From: Crotalaria pallida
Lineage: Eukaryota; Streptophyta; Magnoliopsida; Fabales; Fabaceae
Reading direction: 5' to 3'
DNA length: 64,000 nt
Assembly (NCBI GenBank): GCA_037953625.1
Contig: CM075655.1
Span: forward strand, 124,255,001 to 124,319,000
How positions within the stretch are numbered: position 1 is the stretch's first letter; each line of letters opens with the position of its first letter. Below, one piece after another: positions 1 through 11,759 of the stretch. Below the pieces are notes generated by a model. That model saw nothing but the letters and a program-made list of their open reading frames with translations. It did no database searches and was not told where the DNA came from. A program made the position numbers and the translations under genes.

Positions 1-155
1 AGATAAGATAGATGAATAAGACTTTGAAATCAGTAACAAACCAAATATCTTTCCCAAATTTGAGGCAGGAATCGTCACTGAACTTCGAGGACAAGGGTGA
101 GTCAGAAGAAGGTATATAACTATAAACCCTTACAAACAAATTTTCAAGGACTATC

Positions 156-407
156 ATGAGTGACAATTCTTGCCAAATTGGTGTCACAGAAAAGTTCATC
201 TTAGATGCAATAAATCACACACTTCACATTGTTGTATCTGAAAAGGGGAGTCCCAAGTTAGAGAAGGGTGCCATACTCTATAAATTTTCACTATCAAGTC
301 TCCTAGACTATGTCCCAGCTTTGGTTGAGCTTCACATGATTCCACGTTTATTAACCATAGATGATGTTCAATTGTATCTAGCAAAAGAGTGGAAAAAAAA
401 CAATTAA
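156..407 (+). CDS. Unrecognised 83-codon ORF, perhaps a terminal exon or gene remnant
   Basis: An 83-residue open frame with mixed composition and no low complexity, ending in a basic tail (EWKKNN). I do not recognise the family. The same frame is open from an ATG at 12 to a TAA at 117-119, then reopens at 156, so this may be the 3' end of a gene or decayed transposon gene entering from the left edge. No splice sites or transcript signals stand out. It lies tail to tail with the UPF0496 gene. It could equally be a chance ORF. Confidence 0.2.
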   Translation: MSDNSCQIGVTEKFILDAINHTLHIVVSEKGSPKLEKGAILYKFSLSSLLDYVPALVELHMIPRLLTIDDVQLYLAKEWKKNN

Positions 408-595
408 GCAACAAAAGAGTTAGTAATTATGTACACTTACTCACTCAATATACCAAAATTTAGGTAGTATAGAAATGTTATAAACAAGTTCTTCATAGAG
501 CACTTCAATATAATTATAATCTTGATGTTTAATCAGTACCTTATAATATGAGCAACAGAAGACTCCCGTAATTAATAAAACATACCAAAGGACTG

Positions 596-1735
596 TCAAC
601 CAGGATATTTAATAATCTTTTGCAGAACCACTGTCCTCGCTCTCCTTATCTGCCGACTACATTTATCAGCTTGCTCACTTAAACACTCAATGATTTCTGA
701 AAAACTTTCTATTTTCTTCTTAATCTCAACAATGGCAAGCCTTACAGCATCCTCATTTCTAAGAGCAAACTCAGCATTCTGCAACAATGATTCAATCTCT
801 ATTTCCAATTTGTCTATACGTACTCGAATGTTGTCCAAGTCCGTCAACGTAATGTAAGCACCAACCTGCATTGAACTGATTACTTCTCGTTGGCTCTTTA
901 GAGCTGTCTCATAACCCTTAAATAGTGAGTTGCACCATTTTCCAACAGAGCCTAATGGAACAGCCAATGCACCAGCTAAAGCTGTTATAACAGGTGGAGC
1001 AGCAACAGCAGCTGCCACCACTGAGAAAATCAACACCGAAACAAAAGCAGCCACGAAAATGACATTCGACACCCTCCTCAATGTCTTGAGGGATTTCAAT
1101 TTCTTATCAAGCTTTTGCTTTCTAATTTGCAATTTCTTCAGCATTGATGCTTGTTGCTTATAAACTGAATGAAACAGTGAATAAAACTCTTCCGTAAATG
1201 GGTCCTCGGCTTCCTTGAAACTCTTAAGTTCTTGCAATGTCTTCAAATAAACCGACCCTTCAACTCCATTTTGCGCCTCTTCCTCAAAATAAGTAATCGC
1301 CGACTTAACCATAACCTGTTTTTCACGTGCTCGTTTCAAGCATTTCTCAAGAGCATTACAGAAATCCAATGTATGGAGGCTATTTTCAAAAAAATCATTC
1401 ACCAAGGAGAATAACTCCTGGTCCTTCTTGTTCCATATATCTTGCTTGCACTCAAGAATGACTTTGACAACTTCCTGATTCATCTCAAGCAGACTTCCAG
1501 TCACTTCCCTCAACGAGTCAATCGACAATGAACGAACCTCAACACCATCAACGAGCGAGCTGATCACCCTGCTGGTGCGCTCCTGAATGGTAGCATCGAA
1601 GGATTGCAAGCTTGGATCTTCAACACATGCAGCTTCATAAGAGCTCAAATCAGCAGCATAAAGAGAATGGTTACCGATTTTTATGGGTGATGGGACATCA
1701 GTATTCGCGGTCTTGCTGGATTGACCTCCCATCAT
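596..1735 (-). CDS. UPF0496 (DUF677) family protein, At4g34320-like
   Basis: Single-exon coding region of about 378-379 residues, the usual length for plant UPF0496 proteins. Their molecular role is not established; members are thought to be membrane associated. Visible features, counted from the MGG start: an N-terminal MGGQSSK with Gly2 and Ser6, which fits N-myristoylation; a long helical, charged region; a paired hydrophobic segment at about residues 222-243 and 245-264 (rich in V and A, with an APP turn); then a second coiled-coil-like helical region rich in K, E and L. The start is ATG at 1732 (MGG) or the adjacent ATG at 1735. The open frame runs upstream only through a TTG and crosses a good splice acceptor at 1781-1782, so that extension is not coding. 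Two adjacent ATGs make the exact start uncertain by one residue. Confidence 0.9.
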   Translation of the reverse strand: MMGGQSSKTANTDVPSPIKIGNHSLYAADLSSYEAACVEDPSLQSFDATIQERTSRVISSLVDGVEVRSLSIDSLREVTGSLLEMNQEVVKVILECKQDIWNKKDQELFSLVNDFFENSLHTLDFCNALEKCLKRAREKQVMVKSAITYFEEEAQNGVEGSVYLKTLQELKSFKEAEDPFTEEFYSLFHSVYKQQASMLKKLQIRKQKLDKKLKSLKTLRRVSNVIFVAAFVSVLIFSVVAAAVAAPPVITALAGALAVPLGSVGKWCNSLFKGYETALKSQREVISSMQVGAYITLTDLDNIRVRIDKLEIEIESLLQNAEFALRNEDAVRLAIVEIKKKIESFSEIIECLSEQADKCSRQIRRARTVVLQKIIKYPG

Positions 1736-1780
1736 TGCTTTCACAGAAAGCAAAAAATGATCAGCTTCTAAACTAAAACA

Positions 1781-2063
1781 CTGAATCAAAAAAAGAAATA
1801 ATAATAATCAGCTTAGTCTTTCTTCCCTTTTCCTCCAATCAATCACGAATAGTCACAAACCTAAACAAATGCAAAAGTTTCAAAATTTAGCAAGATGCTT
1901 TGACTTTGACCAGATCCAGCACCCAAAAAAGCAACCCTTCACATGAAGGAGAAAGAATACGTACATAATAATATAAATTAAAAAAATAATAATATACCCA
2001 AATCAAAGTTTCATCTTTTAAGCATATACATACAAAATTAGCAAGCCCAAAAGTTTTAATTAC
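1781..2063 (-). other. Predicted 5'UTR intron of the UPF0496 gene
   Basis: On the minus strand, CCCAG|GTAATT forms a good donor at 2063-2062. A pyrimidine-rich tract ending in GATTCAG| forms the acceptor at 1782-1781, 46 bases upstream of the first of the two ATGs. The intervening 283 bases are AT-rich, as plant introns are. This is inferred from splice-site sequence only; a further donor-like TGTAAGTTA near 2250 could extend the leader. Confidence 0.5.
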
Positions 2064-3640
2064 CTGGGTTTCAGCTGAAATTTCAGAATTAAGTTGTTAA
2101 TTCCATCCACGAGATAAATCAGCAGCAAATTGAAGAGAAACACGAGCAGTGGTCAAGCATGAGGGTAAATAAAAATATGATTAGATTCCTAGTAGAAGAT
2201 CGGTGCTTAATCATTGGAAAACGATAAAAGATGAGAATAAGTAACTTACAGATTCATTTTTACTTGTAAGAGGAAGAAAACATGTCTAGGTAGTAAAATT
2301 GTGCAGCTAAGTTTGAGGGCTTGCGATTTTCCGAACCAGCGAGTAGTGCAGTGGTTCGGAAATACCAATGGCGATTGACGACGACTCAGCTACTTGCTTG
2401 GTCTTTTGAAGTTCAACTTAGCGTGTTAGGTGTCTAGTTCACTCTTTTTTTCTTTTTATTTATTTATTAAATCAAGAGAGTCCTCTCATCTATGATCAGT
2501 GACTAATTCTTTTTTATACGAAGAGATTATCAAAGTGAATATTATTTCTTTTAACAAAATCCTTTTTTATATTTATAATTAAATGGAATCTCTATACAAT
2601 GTTAAGAAAAACGAAAAAGAAACCGCTTTAATGAGTGTGATATGTTTGTGCTAGGGCAAAAATGAAAAAGGAAAAATTAAAAAAGAAAAAAAACTGCATG
2701 AGTAGATAGTTAAAGGAAACTCAGATGAAAGGATAAGTGGGATTAAATTAATGATGTAATAGATGTGGAAAAAATAGAAAAGATATCCAAAGGAATGCTA
2801 CATCCGTTTTCAAAATTTAGTAAAAAAAACATAAGAAAAATTATTTTAAATTAAAGTTAATGTCGTGAATACTCAGTAAATTTTTTTTATAATTGGTTAA
2901 TTAAGAAAACATATATTAAATTATTACTTTGATAATTAGTTAATTTGGTAAACAATGTATTAAAACCATATTCTTTTATTTTTATTGATTTTTTAAAAGT
3001 AATTAATTTAGAAATTCAAGCCTTGCTTCCTTTGATCCTTATTATATAGTAATATTCTTTTGGAAAGGTTCATTGAGAAAAATTATTAAATTGATCAGTG
3101 ACATTATAATTGGGAACATATATATATGTGTGTGTGATATACTTAATACTCCCTCTTGTTCAATTTATATGTTACATTTTAGAAGAATAAGTCATTTTGT
3201 ATTTTTGATGAGATGTTTATTGGTCTTTTATTTTATTTGTCATTTATTCATTAATATGACATAATATATTTTTGAAATTTATAATACATGTTAAGAGAGT
3301 AAAATTTTAATTTTAAAATTTTAATCAATACAACTACTCTCTTTAATCTTTATAATTTAGTTAAATATGATCTATAAAAAAAATAGGAAGAATTAACTTT
3401 CTTTTTTTTTCTTTATGATCTTGTAGATCCTCCACTTTGATAAGTTAATTTGAGTTACTTATTACAGTATGTCTTATAAATCATTTTACATTTATTAGTT
3501 AATTAATTTTTATCAAGCATTTTTTATTTAATCAATTATGAGTCATAAGTTTTCGACCTCTGACTTTTTAACTTTGAGTTGGCTTTTCAATCATTTATAA
3601 AAAACCTACTACAGTAATAGGAGTGGAGTACTAATTTTTA
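2064..3640. other. Leader and promoter side of the UPF0496 gene, then AT-rich spacer
   Basis: 2064-2440 should hold the first leader exon and promoter of the minus-strand UPF0496 gene; I cannot place the transcription start. 2450-3640 is AT-rich spacer with many stops in all frames. A possible decayed MITE beginning CTCCCTCTTGTTC lies near 3149. Confidence 0.4.
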
Positions 3641-3913
3641 CTACCTCCGTCCTTAATTATAAGGTCCTCTTGGGAGATTTCACGTCCATTAAGAAAGTGA
3701 AATAATTTATTTAATTGTATTGGAAATGTGAACTTTTGATATGTAATTTCAAAATGACCCCTATTAATATTATTGGGAATCTAAAAAGTGTTAAATAAAT
3801 TAGGGTGTTTGTGGAAAAAAATAATTAATGCTCATTGAAAATTGATAAAGAGCCTTATAAATAGGGACAAAATAAAAGTGTTAAGAGGGTCTTATAATTA
3901 GGGACGGAGAGAG
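3641..3913. mobile_element. Stowaway-like MITE (family B)
   Basis: Bounded by TA dinucleotides. The left end is CTACCTCCGTCCTTAATTAT and the right end is its imperfect inverse, ATAATTAGGGACGGAGAGAG. Length about 273 bp. The terminal inverted repeats and TA duplication are typical of Tc1/mariner-derived Stowaway MITEs. The same interior recurs near 27.0, 28.9, 56.4, 62.0 and 62.3 kb. Confidence 0.8.
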
Positions 3914-5267
3914 TATAACTTTTTGAATATTAAATGTTTTCATTTTACTTTCTTTATACTGATCTCGGTACTTTATAAACAAAACTAAAATGTTTATAAA
4001 TGAATATTACTGTATTAATGAATGGCTTAGCTCTTAAGTATTCAAGGCATTGATTTATAAACTTTTTTTTTTAATCTTTTATAGGAATTGTGTACCAATA
4101 TTGGTAACAATCAACACTTGTTATATATTTTTGAGATAGAATAATCTCACCATAGAGTTCATTAACAAACGAAGTTCTCATGTAAAAGTTCATGAGTTGG
4201 GGTTCAACTAGATATGTCACGTTGAACAATAATTAATGATTTTTTATTTTGAAATAAAAGAAAGTTTATAATGAAAAATAACAAATAAAAAATACAATAT
4301 ACCTATCTTTCTATTTTTTTTAAAACATATTCTCTTCCTATTTGTTAGCATCCGTAATTAAAAAAATCCCGAAGAAAGATAAAAGTTCATATTATTGCTT
4401 AGCTCACAACCACCCTTGAAACTAAAGAAAAAAAATCATCCACATTTTACTTACAAAATAAAAAAATATATATTATACATGAATGATATGGTTTGTTTAC
4501 TCTCATTGAGTAAGGAAAAAAGAAATGATATGCTACTAGTATATGTCTGATGTTGAATTCGTGGATCTGACTTAAGAGAAATGATATTATTTTCAGTAAG
4601 GAGGTCTTCAGAAAAACTAGATTTCATTGACTTTTTTTAAAGTTATATGGCAGGTTTGGTTTATGGGCTTAAATAATTCATCTTTTTCTTTTAGTGATTG
4701 GTGTATTAAGCCTTTAGCGTATCTAAATGGCATCACTTAACCTTTAGCTTTTTAATTGATATAAATTCCTGCTGCTTATTAAAAATAACTATAAATGTAT
4801 GTAAATTTTATCTTAATCCACATTTTTTCTCAACAATTATTGTTCAAATAAAAAAATTCTCAACATTCCCAAACACCCTAATTTCAACATTTCATAATGG
4901 AGGAAATACATACATACCATGCGTGTCATGCTATATCATTTCTACATCTAGAATATTTTGTTTGAAAAGTTACAGTTTAAAAAAAAATCCTACTATTTTC
5001 AAAACTAAGTTTTCTGCAATTTTCTCAAATTGATAAACAAGACAACACATATTTTAAAATTTCCTGAAATTCACAAATAAAAAGTTTAAAAAATCTTGCT
5101 ATTTTTCTGAGCCAAAAAAAGTCATGTAAATACTCCGTATTCCTCAACAAATCCTATATTTACCATATTTATAAAATTGTGCTAAAATTAATTTGATCTC
5201 ATAATTTATTCGGAAATGCTCATTAGTGTGACTACAAATATCTTGTACTTATATCAACAGCTTTGAT
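3914..5267. other. AT-rich spacer, nothing recognisable
   Basis: No ORF of note, no clear inverted repeat and no RNA gene seen. Composition is strongly A+T with many homopolymer runs. Confidence 0.5.
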
Positions 5268-5375
5268 TGGGTCTAAAAAAAAACATGTGGTGTTTGAACT
5301 TCACATTTTTTTTGTGGTTTAACTAATGCACCTTAAATCCGTGATCACAAGGTGATTGGTTAATTAGTTTTCTCT
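5268..5375 (-). mobile_element. SINE-like 3' fragment
   Basis: The plus strand reads a poly-A-rich start, then CATGTGGTGTTTGAACTTC and a GTGGTTTAACTAATGCACC block. The same words, diverged, occur in the SINE-like copies at 44545-44730 and 47100-47305. Only the part corresponding to their 3' portion is visible. Remnant of a degenerate repeat family. Confidence 0.4.
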
Positions 5376-5789
5376 CTCCACTCTTTCACTACTACTGTAT
5401 TTTGAATGGTTTTTGTTTGGTTTATTTAAAATTCATGTGATTCGTTGTTGCGATACTTCTTACAGTACCATATAACAATGCTCTAATTTATTTACATATC
5501 TCATCTTGATTTATTTTATTTTATTTTTTAAAAATCCCATTTTTCTACTATTAAAAACTCTTACTTTTTCTTTTGTTCTCTCTCATTTATTTTCTTATCG
5601 GTTTGTCTTTTTTTTTCCTGTCTGATATATAAATCAATGCCCTAATTAAACACTTCAGAGTTAAGATATTCATTAATAAACATTTTGATACTAATGCTTA
5701 AGAAAGTTAAAAAGCAAGTATTTAATATTCAAAAAGCTTTAAACACTAATATTTAAATTAAAGTATACATAGTTTTAATACCTGTGGAG

Positions 5790-5965
5790 ATTAACACGAA
5801 TAAACGGGGTCTGTGTTATTTAGACATGTGATCATGAGTTTGATTTCTGACTCATGCGAATGGCAAGTGCCTTACTAAGAGTGCTATCCCGAAATGGTCC
5901 AATCGATGTCCGAACGGATTAATCACCTAGTTGCACAGATAGACATCGTTGGTTCTCCCAAAGAA
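5790..5965 (+). mobile_element. Possible tRNA-derived SINE remnant
   Basis: A locally less AT-rich 170-bp block with a B-box-like GAGTTTGATTTCTGA downstream of an A-box-like GGTCTGTGTTATTTAGA. It is followed by a unique body ending near GGTTCTCCC. Flanks contain AGTTTTAATA and AATTTTAATA, which could be a decayed TSD. Weak call. Confidence 0.35.
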
Positions 5966-6625
5966 AAAGTATAAAATTTTAATAATATTTAAAGGAATTT
6001 TTTAAAAATACTTGTATTGGAAATTAATAATTTTGATCTTAGATATATGTATAAAAAAAATATTTGAATAAAATAATAGTTAAGGATCGAAAACAAATAA
6101 ATTTTTTAATTTGCAAAAATGCATATGACTAAAGTTCCAATGTAATTTTTGGATTCTTAACTAAATAAAAATAGAAAATTTAATAATTTTTAATTTTTCA
6201 AAATATTTGAATAAGTAACACTAGTTTTTATGTTGGTATTATTAATATAATATTTATTGACTTAATAATATTTAAATAAATAATTAAAATGAAATGTTGA
6301 TACAAAATAGTATGTTTTTAAAAAAAATGCTATTCTAATTTCTAATATATTTAATATTTATTCATAGTTATTACTATATTTGACTTTACCAATGAGAACA
6401 TTCAATCGAAGAATTTTTAATCTTTTTTTTTTAAAAAAAAATTGATTCTCTAAAAGAACATTATTATTTAAACTTGTCCTGATTGAATAAAAACATCTCT
6501 ATAAAATTATGAAGAAAAAAACTCAACACTATTTGGTATCTCATAATATAGTCGTCCAAGTAGTTGATTGCTAAAAGTCATTTTAATTCACATTGATCGT
6601 TGATTTTATTGATTGGAATTAGATA

Positions 6626-6933
6626 CTCTCTCCGTCCCAACATCTTGGTAAAAAAATGCAAAAGAATTTGTCCCATATTAAAGTAAAAAAATAAATTTAA
6701 AAATCTTAAAGATTGTATATTGTATCAATGATTGATAAGTAAGTAAGAAATTAAAAACATATCTAAAATTTTTTTTTGGAGGCAATATTGAAATATGTAT
6801 TAATTGTAATGATATGAAAATTTGTATAATATCAATTTGTAATTAATGAGTGAATCATACATTATATTAAATAGATACTCTCTTATTTTCATTGACTTGA
6901 TTGACTTTTACCAAGATAATGAGACGAATGAAG
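6626..6933. mobile_element. Stowaway-like MITE (family C)
   Basis: TA-bounded element. The left end CTCTCTCCGTCCCAACATCT with TTGGTAAAAA inside pairs with the right end TTTTACCAAGATAATGAGAC. A second, better preserved copy of the same family is at 57017-57408. Confidence 0.75.
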
Positions 6934-7036
6934 TAGAAAAAAAAAAATATTTAAACCGAAAAATGCACCAAATGTTTGGATACTTCCCATGAAATGCTGA
7001 AAACATTGTGACCTCGTAAGGCAAAAGAACTAAGAT

Positions 7037-7318
7037 GACTTAATTATGTCACAAGTTTTTGAAGTTTTTGGTACTTTTGTCAGATTTTTATTTTATGTTT
7101 TTTCAATGTCTGACTCTCCGAAATTACTTTTGGCTTTGTTATATATCACTATTACCAATTCTGGCCAATTTGGCTAACATGTACATCAGAATCCTAGCCA
7201 AACGCAGAAGATCTGACCGTTCGAAGAGTCAGACATTGAAAAAATAAGAATAAGAACAAGAATAAGGATATCTGAAAAAAATATCCGAAACTTCAAGAAC
7301 TTTTGACATAACTAAACC
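7037..7318. mobile_element. Short Mutator-like (MULE) foldback element with 9-bp TSD
   Basis: A 282-bp inverted-repeat element flanked by a perfect 9-bp direct repeat, AACTAAGAT, at 7028-7036 and 7319-7327. The left end GACTTAATTATGTCACAAG pairs with the inverse of the right end (GGTTTAGTTATGTCAAAAG). Inner arms also pair (TTTTTCAATGTCTGACTCT against AGAGTCAGACATTGAAAAA). Nine-base TSDs and long arms point to a non-autonomous MULE. A transcript would form a long hairpin. Confidence 0.75.
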
Positions 7319-8500
7319 AACTAAGATTCAAAATCTCCATCAATTTTTATATCGTAAAACCTTTGTTATGATTCGTTCGACGGAGAGAAACAATAATAAA
7401 AAACTGAAAAAGTTTAGAGATGAAATGAGAAACATCAAGAAAAAAGTAGACATAATAATAATAATGGTTTGTTTGATGTGATTATTGTTGCAGATATTTA
7501 TGCTATTTGGACTAAAGGGAATGAGAGGTAAGAGTAAAAGTGTAGAGGAAGTGTTCAAAGTGATTCATAAGTGGTGTTAAAGTACATGTTTGGTTCTGTG
7601 GTAAAATAAGGGTTGTTGTTTTTTTTTTTTTTTAGTTTGGAAGTCTGATACTAGATTTTGTATATGTAATTTCTTGAAGATGAGATGGTTGAGCTGTTGA
7701 TTGGGCTTGAACCCAACATAGTTGATGGCATTGTGACAAGCTTGATTGACTTGTTTTGCTATGCTCTTTTTTGTATTTTGTTTGTCGAATAATAATATTT
7801 GTTTATATATATATAAAAAAACATGAAAAAAAAACTAAAAAGAAAATATATTAGTGATGAGTGATACAAGAAAAAACTAAAGTTTGTAATAATAGAAAAA
7901 TTAGATTGATGTTTTTTTTTTTAATCAGTTGATGGTTTTTCATATACTAGTAAAATTGCCCATGCGACACACGGGTATTAAATTTTTTTACATTTGTTTT
8001 AGCCTAAAAGTAATAACTTAACTCAATACATTAACTTCAAATAATATAATAAGCTATTGAAATTTTATGTATTTGGCAAATTAATAATTTCACATCTGTA
8101 TATTGAATTTGTAAAATTTATTAAGAGAAGGTTAAAATATATTTTCGTTTAGAATCATGTAGCCAAAAAATATCACAATTATAATTAGATGATTTGTTAT
8201 GAATAGCCAAGAAATTTGAATCATAAATTATGAATAGTTAATAAAATTTCAAAAGATTGATTTATAATTTGATAAGACCATCCAAAATTGCATCTACCCA
8301 CAATTTCTCTTATCTAGAGTTCATGTTTATAATATTAATTTATATGTCGCCTATGCTTTGCTTATGTCATGATGAGATATTTGGATTCCCTTTTTTATCT
8401 TGCAAAAGGCCACCTAGATTTTTCTTTATTGTATCACAATTGTCAATTTTAAGTCCAAATTAGTAACATTTTTTTGTTGGTTGCTATTATATTTTGTTAT
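7319..8500. other. AT-rich spacer
   Basis: No supported gene. Short ORFs here are low-complexity. Around 7940-7985 is CATGCGACACACGGGTATT, a word type common at ends of degenerate plant repeats, but I cannot define an element. Confidence 0.4.
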
Positions 8501-8553
8501 AAAAGTAAAGACACCATAATAATGTGAACAAAAGTAAAGACACCATAATAATG
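8501..8553 (+). repeat. Tandem duplication of a 24-bp unit
   Basis: AAAAGTAAAGACACCATAAT plus AATG occurs at 8501-8524 and again, identical, at 8530-8553, separated by TGAAC. It lies just downstream of the proline dehydrogenase pseudogene. Confidence 0.85.
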
Positions 8554-8648
8554 CACAATTCATTTCCTAGAATGCACATTTTTTGCCCCACAAATTACGT
8601 AATTCTGTAATTTGTGAATCATATTCCCTTCATACATTATTATAGCCT

Positions 8649-9943
8649 TCAAAACATAGCAGCTTTTAGTCTCCTTCCCAACTCCTTTCTGCATAGGGAG
8701 AAAATACCATTCTTAGCATAAAAATCAAGAAAATGTTTCACAATTTACCTCATGAGTTGCCCGTCAAAGCCTGAAGCTGCCAAGAGCCCTCTATTCTCTT
8801 CAGCCCTTCTCAGGAGATAAGGCATAACCATCTCTACTGGACCAAATGGCATGTGCTTGCTAACCTGAAACCTGCATTGCTCAAACCAAAGGAAAGTGCC
8901 TTTGACATTCCATATAGTTGTGCAAATTCCATCTTGTGGTTCACCTTTCCCATCCCCAAATCATGAGCTTTTGCTACAGCCTATTTACCCTCACAGCATA
9001 ACATAAACATGAATATAGAGATAATAATGTTCATTCTTATACTATGTTATAATTTAATGACTTTAATGAGTGTGTGCTTATAGAGTAATTTTATTTTCAC
9101 ACTGTCCATATATCATCCATTATTCATGTATATGACTTTTACTTAAAAATCAATAATATTTTGATACATGAATGATGAAAAATGCACAAACAATTCTAAG
9201 AAAATCTTTACGATGACAATGCACAATCCCATTCCTCTAATTAAATAATCTGAAAGTGAATAGAGTGATTAAAAAAAAAATAAGTACCTGATTTAACATT
9301 GTGGGTTGCAAGAACCACATTGCCAAATCCATTAGCTATTTTCTCAAGGAGAAAAGATGAGCAATCATTGAAACACTTGTGTATGGCCTGAATGGTATTC
9401 TGAATTAGGGATGCATATCCCAAATAGTCAATACTCAGCCAATCTGTTTTCAACGGACATATAAGCACCCCTCACCAATTTGTAACTCATTGGTACTCCC
9501 AATTTGTCTGCTCCCTTTGCAGTCTGCAACAACCTCTCCTTGACATCTTTTAAATAAGTCTGAATTGTTCCATACACAATAGGATTATCATATTTGTTGT
9601 CCATGACGGTTGAGGAATATGTGAAGTAATTAATAGCTAGTTGAACAGTAGCATGCTCTGCATCAACAAATAAAAGAATATTGGCTTGCACACATTTTTG
9701 GCATAGTTCAAGTAATCTTTGGTTAGCAAGTTCAAGATCTTTTTCTTCTTCTCGTGATAGGGGGTGTATGTGGTCTTTTCTGAGTGTGCTATAAGGGGCT
9801 TGATTCAGCAAATATTGGTAAGCAATCTTGCTTCCATGGCAAATTGAATGAAAGTTTTTCTGTTGCCATCTTAGCAAGTCACAAACTCTTTCTAGATGCT
9901 TCATTGGGCATATTGTAGTGATTTTCACAATCACAAAGCTCAC
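8649..9943 (-). pseudogene. Proline dehydrogenase pseudogene (5' exons missing, frameshifted)
   Basis: Proline dehydrogenase oxidises proline to pyrroline-5-carboxylate in mitochondria using FAD. Three exon-like blocks remain: 9288-9943 (VSFVIVKIT, ICP, LLRWQ, DAEHATVQ, YKLVRGAYM, VLATHN), 8749-8980 (MEFAQLYGMS, VSKHMPFGP, YLLRRAEENRG) and 8649-8688 (KELGRRLKAA plus stop). Conserved splice signals remain: acceptor CTGACAG| at 9944, donor G|GTACTT at 9287, donor ATGAG|GTAAAT at 8748 and acceptor TATGCAG| at 8689. It is therefore a duplicated gene, not a retrocopy. Damage: a premature TGA near 9425 right after VENRLAEY with a frame change; a codon-phase mismatch and missing residues at the first intron; and a one-base loss near 8865-8870 in the AGF-VSK block. 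I found no exon for the N-terminal half between 9.95 and 12.1 kb. A product with proline dehydrogenase activity is very unlikely. Confidence 0.88.
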
Positions 9944-9944
9944 C

Positions 9945-10986
9945 TGTCAGATCAGAAATTAAAATTGCACCAAGTATTAGTTAAATTCTATCAACCACTC
10001 ATCCTTATTTAAAAATAAAAAATAAAAAACACACACACATGAATTCAGTGGTCCTTCAGAAATTGGCCATGGAAGGGCATGAGAAAACCAAAATAAAAAG
10101 AACTAAAAGTAGAGAAGATAATATAAAATCTTCAAAGAAGCAAAGTTTAGATGCCCAAACTCAACCTTATTTCAAACTCAACCTTATTTCAAACCAAACA
10201 CAATTTCATATCACAATAACTTGGACAAAGAAACTCATATGTCAAAGCTTCACCGTAAGCATCAATCCTCATCACATAAACCACACCATAAAATACTTAC
10301 CAACTCGTATCACTAACAAAGAATCCCTTGAAAACATTGCAACTTTATAACTTGTAAAGCAAGCAAAACTAATTTAGTGTAAAAAGATTTCAAATCTCTC
10401 TCTTATTATTTTTCAATTATTATGCTGTCTTTCTAACACATAGTAGATTCTTCATCTTCTCTTTTGCTAATTTTAATGTAGTGAAATTTGATGAAATTAA
10501 AAATATTTATAAAAAAATATCAATGGAGACAGATAGGCTATGTACATTTACCATCCCCATGTCCCACCAAGTGGGAGCATATATGGCATATGCACATCAC
10601 TTAACTAATCTCACTCTTTTTTCCCAACACATTTTTTTAAAGGATCTTCCCACCCTGAATTAGACAGCCTCTTTTATATGAATCAGATTCAGATTTATTA
10701 TAAAATAAAATTATTACATAATGTAAAAACTGAAAGTATGACTCTGAGGAACATGTATCGGTAACTAAACAGTAAGATATTTAGAAAAGAAACATAAAAG
10801 ATGCCTTAGAAAGCCCAAGAAAATATAGTTTTCAAAAAATTGAAAAAAAATAAAAGGATCAGAATTACAATGTTCAAAACACCTGAGTTGTGACCAAAAA
10901 TAATCGTGCCCGCAAAGAAGTATGATATATCACTATAACACCAGAACAGCAAGCAGGTGATTTTATTATATATTTAATATATAAAG

Positions 10987-11031
<45 letters not shown>

Positions 11032-11740
11032 CTATTGTAAATTCATTTTTACTACAAGTTATCACTATAAAGTTCAGACTCAAATAGATGTTTGCTTGAC
11101 CAACTGTGTGGAAAATATTTGTAACAGACTAACAGAGCACATGACAATTGGTAGACCCTAAAATCCTATAGATGCAGAAGGAAAGGGTTCATGCACTTAA
11201 TATAATATGTGTTTCATGGGAATATATTGCAACTTTGCAAGCTAGCATAGGATAGTGACCAGATACCAATAGCAAAGATTTGACATTTGCCATCAAATGC
11301 AGATGGTCCTTTCATATCTTCCAAAATAAAGTGCATGTGTAAATATTAGTAGAAGATATTAGGTGAACCCATTGTTAATGCAACAAAATCAAAGAAATTA
11401 CTTGGTACCATATCTAATCATGAGTTTGGTGGTGCCCTTAAGTGTGGTTTCTATATGCAGGAGCCTTTTCTCCATCCCTCTCCATGTGCACCCCCAAATA
11501 AATTAGTCTACTAATGTTTGGTCAAACTTTAAGCCCAAACTTTGACCACTTGGACTGAGAATATTGTCACCTTCAACAAAAAATTAAATAAATTGCCCCT
11601 TCGTCCTTAGCCATTAGACTGTGTTTATGTCACCATGAAAAAGAAAGTAGAAAATATACATAGAGTAACATCTTCTTCCATCTTAAAGAATGGGCATATT
11701 TCAGAAATAAACATATAAAATGAAAACCAAAATAATTAAA
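9945..11740. other. Spacer upstream of the ProDH pseudogene
   Basis: No first exon of proline dehydrogenase could be found here on the minus strand. A 103-codon plus-strand ORF at 10039-10350 is not recognisable. It contains a 17-bp tandem duplication (CAAACTCAACCTTATTT, about 10158-10191) and looks non-coding. Confidence 0.4.
10990..11029. repeat. (TA)n microsatellite
   Basis: About 40 bases of uninterrupted TA dinucleotide. Confidence 0.95.
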
Positions 11741-11759
11741 TTATCAATACCCAAATCTT

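Noticed and set aside
1736..1789. N-terminal extension of the UPF0496 protein
   Set aside because: It begins at TTG, has no ATG, and spans a good splice acceptor. The family starts at MGG with a myristoylation-like context.
10039..10350. 103-codon ORF upstream of the ProDH relic
   Set aside because: No family, contains a tandem duplication, and is not in the right strand or sequence to be the missing ProDH exon.
10990..11029. TA repeat considered as an origin or matrix-attachment signal
   Set aside because: A simple dinucleotide repeat; nothing else supports a special function.
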